A DNA stretch of 64,000 bases from the NCBI RefSeq assembly GCF_001931675.1, contig NZ_CP014839.1, forward strand, positions 1,922,001 through 1,986,000, in the 5' to 3' direction. The position numbers and the translations under genes were made by a program. The notes under the pieces were generated by a model that had not been told where the DNA came from, searched no databases, and saw only the letters and a list, made by a program, of their open reading frames with translations. The DNA comes from Pandoraea thiooxydans. GTDB taxonomy: Bacteria; Pseudomonadota; Gammaproteobacteria; Burkholderiales; Burkholderiaceae. Positions 33,184 through 41,223 of this stretch are shown here, piece after piece; position 1 is the first letter of the stretch; each line of letters opens with the position of its first letter.

Positions 33184-33316
33184 AAATTTCCGCCGGTGCG
33201 CAGCTAGGATTGATTACGCTTGCTCAATTGCGCGATGACTCGGCACCATGCGGCATGGCGCCGGTTCCGGCGCGGCTTGGGCAACATCCATTCACCAATG
33301 CCGCCTGGAGGCCATC

Positions 33317-33745
33317 ATGGCAAATCTCACCCGTTTCGATCCCCTGAGTTTCGACGAACCTTTCGAAAATTTCGTGCGTAATTTCTTTTGGAAACCGGTC
33401 GCGCTGGAAGCATCCAAGTCGATGCAGATCAAGCTCGACGTCAAGGAAGACGACAAGAATTACACCGTACGTGCCGATCTGCCGGGCGTGGAAAAAGAAG
33501 ATATCAAGGTCTCGGTCGACGGCAATCAGGTGACGATCAGCGCCGAAACGAAAAAGGAATCGGAAGAAAAGAAGGACGGCGATTACGTGCATCGCGAACG
33601 CTATTACGGCAGCGCCTATCGGAGCTTCACGCTGGCGCAGGCTGTCGACGAAGCCGGCGCGCAGGCCTCATACCGCGACGGCGTGCTGGAGCTGGTGCTG
33701 CCCAAGCGCAGCAATGGCCAGACCAAGCAGTTGACGATTCAGTAA
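33317..33745 (+). CDS. Hsp20/alpha-crystallin small heat-shock protein
   Basis: 142 residues. An ATP-independent chaperone holding unfolded proteins. Alpha-crystallin domain from about residue 35 to 130 (SMQIKLDVKEDDKNYTVRAD, LPGVEKEDIKVSVDGNQVTI) and the conserved A-x-x-x-n-G-v-L version ASYRDGVLELVLPKR, followed by the tail IQ. GGAG precedes the ATG. The predicted FNR-dependent start near 33217 leaves a ~100-nt leader with a GCGCCGG/CCGGCGC stem. Confidence 0.92.
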   Translation: MANLTRFDPLSFDEPFENFVRNFFWKPVALEASKSMQIKLDVKEDDKNYTVRADLPGVEKEDIKVSVDGNQVTISAETKKESEEKKDGDYVHRERYYGSAYRSFTLAQAVDEAGAQASYRDGVLELVLPKRSNGQTKQLTIQ

Positions 33746-33764
33746 GCCGCCTGAATGCTCGGCC

Positions 33765-33786
33765 GGCCCTGCCGCGCGGCAGGGCC
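33765..33786. terminator. Strong hairpin between convergent hsp20 and fnr genes
   Basis: Perfect 9-bp stem GGCCCTGCC/GGCAGGGCC with a GCGC loop, nested in a weaker outer stem (GCCTGAA 33749-33755 with TTCAGGC 33794-33800). No T tract on either strand, so termination is likely but not canonical. Confidence 0.45.
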
Positions 33787-33794
33787 ACGGCGGT

Positions 33795-34592
33795 TCAGGC
33801 GAGCACCGAGCGCAGGCCGTCGATGTCGACGATACGGATGAGCTTTTGCTGCAATTCGATGAAACCGGCATCCTGAAAACGCGAGAAAATCCGGCTCACG
33901 GTTTCCATTTTCAAACCCAGATAATTGCCGATTTCCTCGCGCGTGACGCGCAGGTGAAATTCCCTGGACGAATAGCCACGCTCGGTCAGGCGGTCCGACA
34001 GATCGAGAATGAACGAGGCCAGCCGCTCCTCGGCGCGCATATTGCCCAACACCATCAGCAGCCGGCGTTCGCGTGCGATCTCCTCGCCCAGGAACTGGTG
34101 AACCATATGCTGGATCCCCGGGATGTCGTGGCACAAGGCTTCCAGGCGATGGAACGGGATCACGCAAACCTGGCTGTCTTCCAGCGCGATGGCGTCGCAC
34201 GCGTGCTTCTGCATGCTCAGGCCATCGAGTCCGAGCAACTCGCCGGCGATCTGAAAACTCATGACCTGCTCGCGCCCGTCGGGATTGAACAGCAGGCTCT
34301 TGAACGACCCGGCGCGTACCGCGTAGATATTCTCGAACGGGTCGTCGGTCCGGTACAGCGCGTGGCCGCGGCGCACGGTGCGGCGCACCGACACGACCGC
34401 ATCGAGTTTTTCGATGTCTTCGCGGCTGAGCCCTTCGGGCAGGCAAAACGCGCTCAACAGGCACGACGTGCAGCGCAGCGCGGCTGCCGTCTCGGAGGCC
34501 GGGTGCAGGTGATGAATCTGCCGCACCGGCAGGCTCGTCAAGGTTGCTTTCGCGGGGCACGGCAGGGGGGCGGAGGTCGCGGGCAGACGCAT
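33795..34592 (-). CDS. fnr: FNR-type oxygen-sensing regulator ([4Fe-4S])
   Basis: 265 residues. The N-terminal CX2CX5C cluster (Cys41, Cys44, Cys50) plus Cys143 in the context VCVIPF matches the four cluster ligands of E. coli FNR. The recognition helix IGNYLGLKMETVSRIFSRFQ keeps Glu230, Ser233 and Arg234, which read TTGAT/TTGAC half sites. AGGA lies before the ATG at 34592; the upstream ATG at 34622 lacks one. It is the obvious candidate regulator of the FNR boxes in this window. Anr/FnrL is an equivalent name. Confidence 0.95.
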   Translation of the reverse strand: MRLPATSAPLPCPAKATLTSLPVRQIHHLHPASETAAALRCTSCLLSAFCLPEGLSREDIEKLDAVVSVRRTVRRGHALYRTDDPFENIYAVRAGSFKSLLFNPDGREQVMSFQIAGELLGLDGLSMQKHACDAIALEDSQVCVIPFHRLEALCHDIPGIQHMVHQFLGEEIARERRLLMVLGNMRAEERLASFILDLSDRLTERGYSSREFHLRVTREEIGNYLGLKMETVSRIFSRFQDAGFIELQQKLIRIVDIDGLRSVLA

Positions 34593-34757
34593 GGTGATTT
34601 CCTGCGAGGTCGAGATAATCATGCGTCAAGTATCGGCAAAGCCCGCCGCAAAATCCATTGGCAAGCTGCCCGATTCGCTATCGGTTCACACCTACAGCTG
34701 TAAGCCGACGACTACGACTTTAGGATGATCGCGGCCGGCGCGGCAGCCGCATGGCCG

Positions 34758-35414
34758 CTAATTGGCGGGTTCGCCGTCGTCGTTGAGAAAATGGTGCCGG
34801 ATCGCGTACTGCACCAGTTCGGTCTGGTTCTGCAGCTGCAGTTTCTGGAACACGCGCGCCTTGTAGGTACTGACTGTTTTGGTGCTCACGCATAACTGTT
34901 CGGCGATTTCCGAGATGCTGCGGCCCTCGGCCAATTGCAGGAACACCGCGAATTCCCGGTCGGAGAGCTGGCGGTGCGGCAATTCGTCGCTGTTGCTGCT
35001 GCGAAAATCGAGGGCGATCTTCTCGGCGATCGCCAGACTCATGTACGCCCCGCCCGTGGCGACCTTGCGCACCGCCGCGACCAGTTCGGTCGGCGCGCTT
35101 TCCTTGGTCAGGTAACCGGCGGCGCCAGCCTTGAGCACACGCACCGCATATTGCTGCTCGCCATGCATGGTCAGCACCAGAATCGGCACTTTAGGAAATT
35201 CTTCCTTGATCTGCTTGATCAATTCGATGCCGCTGCGTCCCGGCATCGACATGTCGAGCAGCAGCACGTCCCAGGTCCCGCGGCGCAATTGCGCGATCAC
35301 CTCGGCGCCGTTGGACGCCTCGCCGTCGACGCTCAACCCATCGGCCATGCCCAGAATCTGCTTCAAGCCTTCGCGGATGAGCGCGTGGTCGTCGGCGATC
35401 AGGATGCGCGTCAT
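34758..35414 (-). CDS. NarL/FixJ-type response regulator
   Basis: 218 residues. Receiver domain with phospho-acceptor Asp54 (VLLLDMSMPGRSG), Lys in GYLTKESAPTEL, and a C-terminal LuxR-type HTH (LSDREFAVFLQLAEGRSISE, IAEQLCVSTKTVSTYKARVF). Start overlaps the kinase stop by ATGA, so it is the partner of the kinase at 35411. Target genes unknown; in the similar B. cenocepacia locus a two-component pair is also present. Confidence 0.92.
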   Translation of the reverse strand: MTRILIADDHALIREGLKQILGMADGLSVDGEASNGAEVIAQLRRGTWDVLLLDMSMPGRSGIELIKQIKEEFPKVPILVLTMHGEQQYAVRVLKAGAAGYLTKESAPTELVAAVRKVATGGAYMSLAIAEKIALDFRSSNSDELPHRQLSDREFAVFLQLAEGRSISEIAEQLCVSTKTVSTYKARVFQKLQLQNQTELVQYAIRHHFLNDDGEPAN

Positions 35415-37486
35415 TGCGGCGCCTCGCTGGATGCTCGCGCGGCATCGACGGCCGCCTGGGGCAAAATAATATCGAGCCGGAATCCCTCGCCGGGTGCGCT
35501 GTAGACGTGCATTTCACCGCCCAGCATTCTGGCGCGTTCGCGGATGCCGATCAAACCGAACGATTTCGGCTTGCTCAACTGGTCGGTGCCCGCGCCGCGT
35601 CCGTTGTCCTGCACGCGAACCCGCCACGCCCGAGCATCGCAGCGCACGGTAATGGTGACCAGCGAGGCCTTGGCGTGGCGCGCGACGTTGGTCAATGCTT
35701 CCTGCACGATGCGAAACAGCGCGGTCGCAGTATTCTCGTCGAGATCGGCGGGGTCGTCGTGCACCCGCAGTTCCGTTTGAATGCCGTAGCGGTTGGAGAA
35801 GTCGTTGGCCAGCCACTCCAGCGCGGGAGTCAGGCCCAGGTCGTCGAGCATCACGGGACGCAGGTCGGCGGCGATGCGCCGCACTTCGCTGACGGTCGCG
35901 GCAATCAGCTCGTGCATGGCCGCCGTGCGCTCACGCAACGTCTTGGCATCGGGCGGCAGCATCACGTCGAGCATCGACAGATCCATCTTCAGGGCCGTCA
36001 GGCGCTGGCCGAGATCGTCGTGCAGTTCGCGCGCGATATGCATTTTCTCTTCCTCGCGAATGCTCTGGATGCGCGCCGAGAGCCTGGCCAGCTCATTTCG
36101 CGAGTCCTGCAGCGCCTGCTCGGCCTGTTGCCGGTCGGTGATGTCGCGCAGCAGTACCGTGTAGAGCTTACCCTGAGCATCGCGGTTTTGCGAGATCGAG
36201 GCCTCCACCGGAAATTCCTCGCCGTTGGCGCGCAGGCCCCACAAGGGCCGACCCGGCCCCATTTGCCGCTCGGAGACGCCCGTCTTGCCGAAATTTTCGA
36301 TATGCCGCTCGTGGATGTTGCGGAACCGTTCCGGAATGAAACGATTCAACGGCGTACCGATTGCCTCCATGGCCGAGCACAGGAATATGCGTTCGGCCAT
36401 CGGGTTGAAAATCACGATATTGTACTGCTCGTCGACGGTGATGACCGCCTCCATCGCCGACTGGATGATGCCGTAAAGCCGCGACTCGTTTTGGCGCAGA
36501 TCGGCCGACATGCGCTGCGCGGTGAGGCCGACGTCGATGCGCATGCGGGCCAGCGAGAGCAGGCTCCAGAGCAACAGCAACGATAGCGCGACGCCGCCGA
36601 TCAGCACACTGCGCGCCCAGCCGATGCCTTGCATCACGTCGAAATTACCGTTGGTCGTATAGATCAGCAGCAGCGAGCGGCCGTCGACCGCGACTTTCTC
36701 GCTGCGGCTCAATGCGTCGGCCTGATCCTCGAGGCCATCGCGCGAGCCTTGCCGGCTGTCGAACAGCGTTACCGGCGGCGAGGCGGTCACATCCTGCACG
36801 GTGAGGTCGATGTCGCGCAATAGATCGGGGGCGGCGGCCGTCAGCAATGCATCGAGGCGAATCACTGCATAAACATAGCCGCTGGCCGGCTGCCGTGCGG
36901 GCGAGCCCAGCAGGGAGGCCGAGCCGGCCGGATAGACCGGCATCGCCAGACGCATGATCGGACGGCTCGTCTGGCCGCCGGTATCCGGTGAGGGCGGCAG
37001 CATCAGCATGACACCCGGTGTTGCCTCGCGCGGCAACACCGCGGCGTCGCGCAGCGGCTGCCCCAGCAGCCTGGCGTTGTCGCCGTTATATGGAAACACC
37101 GCGCTGACCACGGCTTGGCTTGGCGGCTCCGCCTGGACAAATGCCAGCGTTTCCAGGCCGGGCAGCGATCCGTCGAGTCCGAGACTGCGATCGTAGGCCT
37201 GCCAGGCGTCCTGCGTCGGACGAGTGGTTCCCGCGCGAATCGCGGCGGCGCGCAGCGTCTGCTGGTAGTCGACCAGCAAGTGGCGCAGGCTGCGGGAAAT
37301 CAGCACAGTTTGCCCGTAGAAGTGGCGTTGGGCGCTTCGTTGATCGCTGGTGCGCATGCCCAGCCAGATCGAGGCTGTGCCGAGCAGCGACACCCCGAAG
37401 ACCAGCCAAGCAATCGGGATGGGCCAGCGAATCAATATTTTGTGCAACCCCGAGGAATTCGGCGCTGGCGACGTCGTTCTAGGCAT
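35411..37486 (-). CDS. Membrane sensor histidine kinase (CHASE-PAS-HisKA_3)
   Basis: 691 residues: membrane helix at about 23-43, a large extracytoplasmic CHASE-like region (about 50-280; includes TLRAAAIRAGTTRPTQDAWQ), a second helix near 290-310, a PAS domain (about 335-450; YGIIQSAMEAVITVDEQYNI, ERFRNIHERHIENFGKTG) and a HisKA_3 dimer domain with His489 in HIARELHDDLGQRL, then HATPase_c (FGLIGIRERARMLGGEM). The PAS has no obvious haem Cys. Signal unknown; CHASE domains bind small ligands. Confidence 0.92.
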   Translation of the reverse strand: MPRTTSPAPNSSGLHKILIRWPIPIAWLVFGVSLLGTASIWLGMRTSDQRSAQRHFYGQTVLISRSLRHLLVDYQQTLRAAAIRAGTTRPTQDAWQAYDRSLGLDGSLPGLETLAFVQAEPPSQAVVSAVFPYNGDNARLLGQPLRDAAVLPREATPGVMLMLPPSPDTGGQTSRPIMRLAMPVYPAGSASLLGSPARQPASGYVYAVIRLDALLTAAAPDLLRDIDLTVQDVTASPPVTLFDSRQGSRDGLEDQADALSRSEKVAVDGRSLLLIYTTNGNFDVMQGIGWARSVLIGGVALSLLLLWSLLSLARMRIDVGLTAQRMSADLRQNESRLYGIIQSAMEAVITVDEQYNIVIFNPMAERIFLCSAMEAIGTPLNRFIPERFRNIHERHIENFGKTGVSERQMGPGRPLWGLRANGEEFPVEASISQNRDAQGKLYTVLLRDITDRQQAEQALQDSRNELARLSARIQSIREEEKMHIARELHDDLGQRLTALKMDLSMLDVMLPPDAKTLRERTAAMHELIAATVSEVRRIAADLRPVMLDDLGLTPALEWLANDFSNRYGIQTELRVHDDPADLDENTATALFRIVQEALTNVARHAKASLVTITVRCDARAWRVRVQDNGRGAGTDQLSKPKSFGLIGIRERARMLGGEMHVYSAPGEGFRLDIILPQAAVDAARASSEAPQ

Positions 37487-37549
37487 TGCGTGGGGGCCGG
37501 GGATTCAAACTTTCATCATTTCAGCATGTTTTACTGAAGTTGGCTACTG

Positions 37550-38830
37550 TTACCGGCTGAAGCTGGTCCAGTAACTCACGGCCAAGCCCAACCAGGCGGC
37601 TATCACGACCAGCAAAAGCCCTGGTATCACCCGAAGCACGAAGCGGCGGTCACCGCTGATTGCGGCGGCGGCGCATTTCGATACGGTGTTGCTCGAAAAA
37701 CCCGCCAGGATCGGCACGGCAGTCGCTGCAATGTCGAGTTTGCCGTCGGCAGCCATCGACGCGACCGTGGCTGCCACCGAATGGGCATCGGTGAAGCCCC
37801 CGGCGGCAGCCGCGAAGAGTACGCCGCGGCTGCCGAACCACGCTGCCAATGCGCCGGACAGCAACATAATGACGGCCATCGTGGCCGACAGCAGCAGCGC
37901 TTTGCGCACATCCAGGGCCCCGCCGGGCTCGAGCCTGGCCCCAGGCGGCGGCGCGGCAGCCGGCTCGGCATGGTCCGGCCAGACGATCGTGGCGCCGGCG
38001 TAAGCCACCGACGCCAGGGTCGCCAGCCCCAATGGCCACGCCAGCGCGATCATGGTAGGCAGATCGATGATCGCGATGACTGCGCTCAACTGGCAGGTGG
38101 TTGCCACCGTCGACAGAACGGCGCCGGTCGCCGCCGGCCGCGACTGCGCCGGGTGCACGAGCGCATGCGAGCCCATCGCGCTGATGGTCGCCACGCTCGA
38201 CACCATGCCGGAGAACAGCCCCGTCAGCGGCAAGCCCAGGCGAGGTCCGGCCATGCGCTGAACCACGCGGCCCAATAGCCCGGTGGCCATCATCAGTACC
38301 GCGAAACGCCAGATATTGCGCGGATTGAGCGCGCCAAACGGATCGATCGGACGATTGGGCAGCAGCGGCATGACGACCAGCACCGCCGCGCTCAGAATCA
38401 GCACGTTGGTCAGTTCCTCTTCGCTGAGCACGCGCGAGACGAAATGATGCATTTGTCCTCGCGCCGCCAGCACGATCGCCACGCACACCGCCAGACCGGC
38501 GGCGAGCGGGGCCTGGCGCGGAGTCAGGGCGCCGAGCAAACATGTCAGCAGCAATGCGAACTCGGTGGTCAGGCCCGGGTCTTCATGCGTTTGCTTGACG
38601 TAGGCGGCAGTCAGCAGACTGGCCATCGCGACGATCAGCGCCGCCAGCAGCACGCCGGAGTCGACCAGCGTCGCCAGGGTGCCGAGCAGGGCGGCGATGG
38701 TGAAGGTGCGGATCCCCGCCGGCCCTCGCATGGGACCCGCGCCTTTGCGGCGCTCGCGTTCGGCACCGATCAGCAGACCGATCCCGATCGACGTTGCGAG
38801 CGCCGTCAGTGTGTCGCCCATCGAACCCAT
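37550..38830 (-). CDS. MgtC/DUF4010 family membrane protein
   Basis: 426 residues with many hydrophobic helices. The N-terminal third resembles MgtC/SapB (ALATSIGIGLLIGAERERRK, GPAGIRTFTIAALLGTLATL), the rest is DUF4010 (RNIWRFAVLMMATGLLGRVV, SGMVSSVATISAMGSHALVH). The family is implicated in magnesium limitation or general transport but not biochemically defined. The ATG at 38830 directly follows GGGAGGGGG; an ATG four codons earlier is the alternative. Confidence 0.85.
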   Translation of the reverse strand: MGSMGDTLTALATSIGIGLLIGAERERRKGAGPMRGPAGIRTFTIAALLGTLATLVDSGVLLAALIVAMASLLTAAYVKQTHEDPGLTTEFALLLTCLLGALTPRQAPLAAGLAVCVAIVLAARGQMHHFVSRVLSEEELTNVLILSAAVLVVMPLLPNRPIDPFGALNPRNIWRFAVLMMATGLLGRVVQRMAGPRLGLPLTGLFSGMVSSVATISAMGSHALVHPAQSRPAATGAVLSTVATTCQLSAVIAIIDLPTMIALAWPLGLATLASVAYAGATIVWPDHAEPAAAPPPGARLEPGGALDVRKALLLSATMAVIMLLSGALAAWFGSRGVLFAAAAGGFTDAHSVAATVASMAADGKLDIAATAVPILAGFSSNTVSKCAAAAISGDRRFVLRVIPGLLLVVIAAWLGLAVSYWTSFSR

Positions 38831-38888
38831 GCCCCCTCCCATGCGCCGCCGTGGGCGGGTGTTGTCGGTCGGCGGCGCCGGGCGCGAC

Positions 38889-39728
38889 TCAATGCGACAT
38901 CAAGGTGGGCACGGTCATGCTTTGCAGCAGAGTGCGCGTGACGCCGCCCAATACCAGTTCCTGAATGCGCGAGTGCCCATAGCCGCCCATCACGATCAGA
39001 TTGGCGCTTACGTCGGCCGCACGCGACAGCAGCAGATCGCCAGTCTTGACGTCGTTATTGCCAGACGAAGCGCTGACCTCGACGTTCACCCCATGGCGGG
39101 CGAAGTACGTCGCAATGTCGGCGCCCGGCAACGCGCCATAGTCGCGCGTGCTGTGATTGGGATTGATGCTCATCACCGTCACGCGCTTGGCCTGCTGAAG
39201 CAGCGGCAGGGCGTCGGTTCCGGCGCGCGCGGCCTCGCGCCCGACGTCCCAGGCAAACAGGATGTTGTCGAAGCGGTGCGCGACCTGACCCGCATACGGC
39301 ACGACCAGCACCGGTCGGCCGCCGTCGAGTACGATGCGCTCGATGAAGTTTTCCGCCACGAAGGTTTCGTCGTCGCGCTCGTCGCGCTGGCCGACGATCA
39401 CCAGATCGGCATAACGCGCCTGCACCGGCGCAATATCGTTGGCGAATTCCTGGGGCGCCCGCCATTCGGCGCTTACGCCATAGCGCTTGGTCACTTCGTC
39501 GAACATCGTCTTGGCCGATTTCTCGCGTTTCTCATGCGATTGGGCCAATTTGTCGGCGACTTCCTGCAGGTCGCCGCGCGCCATATACGGAAATCCGACC
39601 GGCAAGAAGGCCAGATACAAGCCAATCAGGTGAGCTTGATTGGCCAGCGCCATGTCGGCCGCCAGCTCGACGCGCGCCTGGCAACGCTTGCTGTTATCGA
39701 TATGAACCAGAATCGTTTTGTAAGTCAT
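38889..39728 (-). CDS. Tandem universal stress protein
   Basis: 279 residues with two UspA-like halves. The second keeps the ATP-binding pattern GGYGHSRIQELVLGGVT near the C-terminus; the first is degenerate. Start overlaps the stop of the single-domain Usp gene (ATGA), forming an operon BON - usp - usp. FNR boxes lie upstream of that operon. Such proteins support survival under low oxygen in Mycobacterium and Burkholderia. Confidence 0.92.
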   Translation of the reverse strand: MTYKTILVHIDNSKRCQARVELAADMALANQAHLIGLYLAFLPVGFPYMARGDLQEVADKLAQSHEKREKSAKTMFDEVTKRYGVSAEWRAPQEFANDIAPVQARYADLVIVGQRDERDDETFVAENFIERIVLDGGRPVLVVPYAGQVAHRFDNILFAWDVGREAARAGTDALPLLQQAKRVTVMSINPNHSTRDYGALPGADIATYFARHGVNVEVSASSGNNDVKTGDLLLSRAADVSANLIVMGGYGHSRIQELVLGGVTRTLLQSMTVPTLMSH

Positions 39729-40225
39729 GACAAAACTCCGTGAGGTTGGGTCGGTTTTTCGGTTGATTTCGGTTCATCGGAACGTACCAGCAGGACCGGG
39801 CAGTCGGCGATGCGCACCAGATGCTCGGCGACGCTGCCCAGGAAAAGGCGCCTGGCGCCGCGCCGGCCGTGCGTGCCGAGTACGATGACATCGGCCTGCC
39901 AAGCATCGCTGGCGCTCTTGATTGCGCTCGGTATGTCGCCGCCCAGGTCTCGCAAGTCGAGCAGCTTCGTTTGCGCGGTGATTCCCTGATCCTGCAGTTC
40001 GTGCTGCGCCGATGCGAGCATTTGCTTGCCCTCCTCGAGCAGCGCGCTGCGGATTGCCTCGATCTCGCTGTAGCCGCCATAGACCGTCGGGAACGATGCG
40101 ACCGGATCCTCGACCACCGTCACTACGCGTACCGTCGTGCCCGGGCGGGCAATGCGGCGCACCTCCTGGAGAGCCTGGAGCGATGTCGAACTACCGTCGA
40201 TTGGGAGCAGAATACGTTGATACAT
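39725..40225 (-). CDS. Universal stress protein (single domain)
   Basis: 166 residues, starting MYQRILLPIDGSSTSLQALQ. ATP-binding motif GTHGRRGARRLFLGSVAEHL (G2xG9xGS type) is intact. The ATG at 40225 is at the domain start; the open frame extends to 40279. Middle gene of the BON-usp-usp unit. Confidence 0.92.
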   Translation of the reverse strand: MYQRILLPIDGSSTSLQALQEVRRIARPGTTVRVVTVVEDPVASFPTVYGGYSEIEAIRSALLEEGKQMLASAQHELQDQGITAQTKLLDLRDLGGDIPSAIKSASDAWQADVIVLGTHGRRGARRLFLGSVAEHLVRIADCPVLLVRSDEPKSTEKPTQPHGVLS

Positions 40226-40275
40226 GATGTTTCTCGTCAAATGTTGGGAAATGGTCGGTCGTTGCCGGGGCTCGC

Positions 40276-40926
40276 TCACTCGAGACTCAGGTGATCGAAT
40301 ACGGCGGTCACGCCGGGTGCGCTCCAGGCGGCGCGCTCGGCCGCATGGCGTTCGGCGGCAGAGTGCACCTTGCCGCTCAGGGTGACCGTGCCGCCCGATA
40401 TCGCCACATCGATGCGTCCCGCTTCACGTTGCGCCTGGCGCTGCAGCGCGGCGTCGATCTTGCGCTTTACGTCGTCCGGCACCACGCGCGGCTTGACCGC
40501 AATCAGGTTGGTCACCCCGGTGACGCCGCGCAATGGCTTGAGCGCCTGCTCGGCGACAAACTTCTGATAAGGCCAGTCGACTTCGCCGGTCAGCGTCAGC
40601 CAGCCGTTTTCGACCTTCAGGCCGATCGCGCCGGCCGGCAGGCTGGTATGCCACGTCAAGGCCGACAGCGCCGCGGCGGCGATGTCGGTATCGCTGCGCC
40701 GACTGTCGATGGGCAGCTTGACGGTAATCTCGACGATCACCGCCTTGACACCCGAGACGCGCTGCGCCGCTCGCTCGGCCGCATGCTTTTCGACGAAACT
40801 CGCAACGTGCCCGGCCAGCGTGACGATGCCGTCTTTGACTTCGACGCCGATCTCGGTGGCGTTCACCGAGGGCTCCCAGGCGAGTTCTTCCATCACATCC
40901 TGCTGCAATTGGGCATCCGTTTTCAT
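40276..40926 (-). CDS. Three-BON-domain protein
   Basis: 216 residues with three BON repeats (about 2-70, 75-145, 148-216), e.g. VKDGIVTLAGHVASFVEKHA, LKVENGWLTLTGEVDWPYQK and VAISGGTVTLSGKVHSAAER. No signal peptide, so cytosolic, unlike OsmY. Starts MKTDAQLQQDVMEEL with GGAGG upstream. Paralogue of the gene at 44623. Role unknown; BON domains bind phospholipid or envelope partners in other proteins. Confidence 0.9.
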   Translation of the reverse strand: MKTDAQLQQDVMEELAWEPSVNATEIGVEVKDGIVTLAGHVASFVEKHAAERAAQRVSGVKAVIVEITVKLPIDSRRSDTDIAAAALSALTWHTSLPAGAIGLKVENGWLTLTGEVDWPYQKFVAEQALKPLRGVTGVTNLIAVKPRVVPDDVKRKIDAALQRQAQREAGRIDVAISGGTVTLSGKVHSAAERHAAERAAWSAPGVTAVFDHLSLE

Positions 40927-41057
40927 TTCGACCTCCATGCGCACAACCCCGCGGGTTGCATGCCTGCCGCCGGCACACTCGGCCTGGGCAAGGCATGACC
41001 GTTTGAGCCCCACTATATGCGCGAGCGCGGTGCGGCTGGGCGGAATCAGCAGGAGGC

Positions 41058-41071
41058 TTGACGAATATCAA
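41058..41071 (+). promoter_or_regulatory. FNR-type box TTGACGAATATCAA
   Basis: TTGAC-GAAT-ATCAA, all ten half-site positions fit. It lies between the BON-usp-usp operon (minus) and the phosphorylase gene (plus). A minus-strand TATAGT hexamer (41012-41017) would put the box centre near -60, a class I arrangement for the BON operon. Confidence 0.8.
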
Positions 41072-41125
41072 CCCACGCCGGGCTCGCCGGGCCTGACACG
41101 GCGAGGCCATGCCGCACCCGGATCG

Positions 41126-41139
41126 ATGACCTAGATCAA
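41126..41139 (+). promoter_or_regulatory. Second FNR-type box ATGACCTAGATCAA
   Basis: ATGAC-CTAG-ATCAA, nine of ten half-site positions. About 90 bp before the phosphorylase start; TACCCT or TATATC hexamers (41163-41173) follow at roughly class II distance. Confidence 0.6.
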
Positions 41140-41223
41140 GCGTCGCGCCGGTATCGCTGACTACCCTATATCCATCTGTCCGAACTGCCTGTCCGAACCG
41201 CAGGCATCTTCCCGATTTCCATC

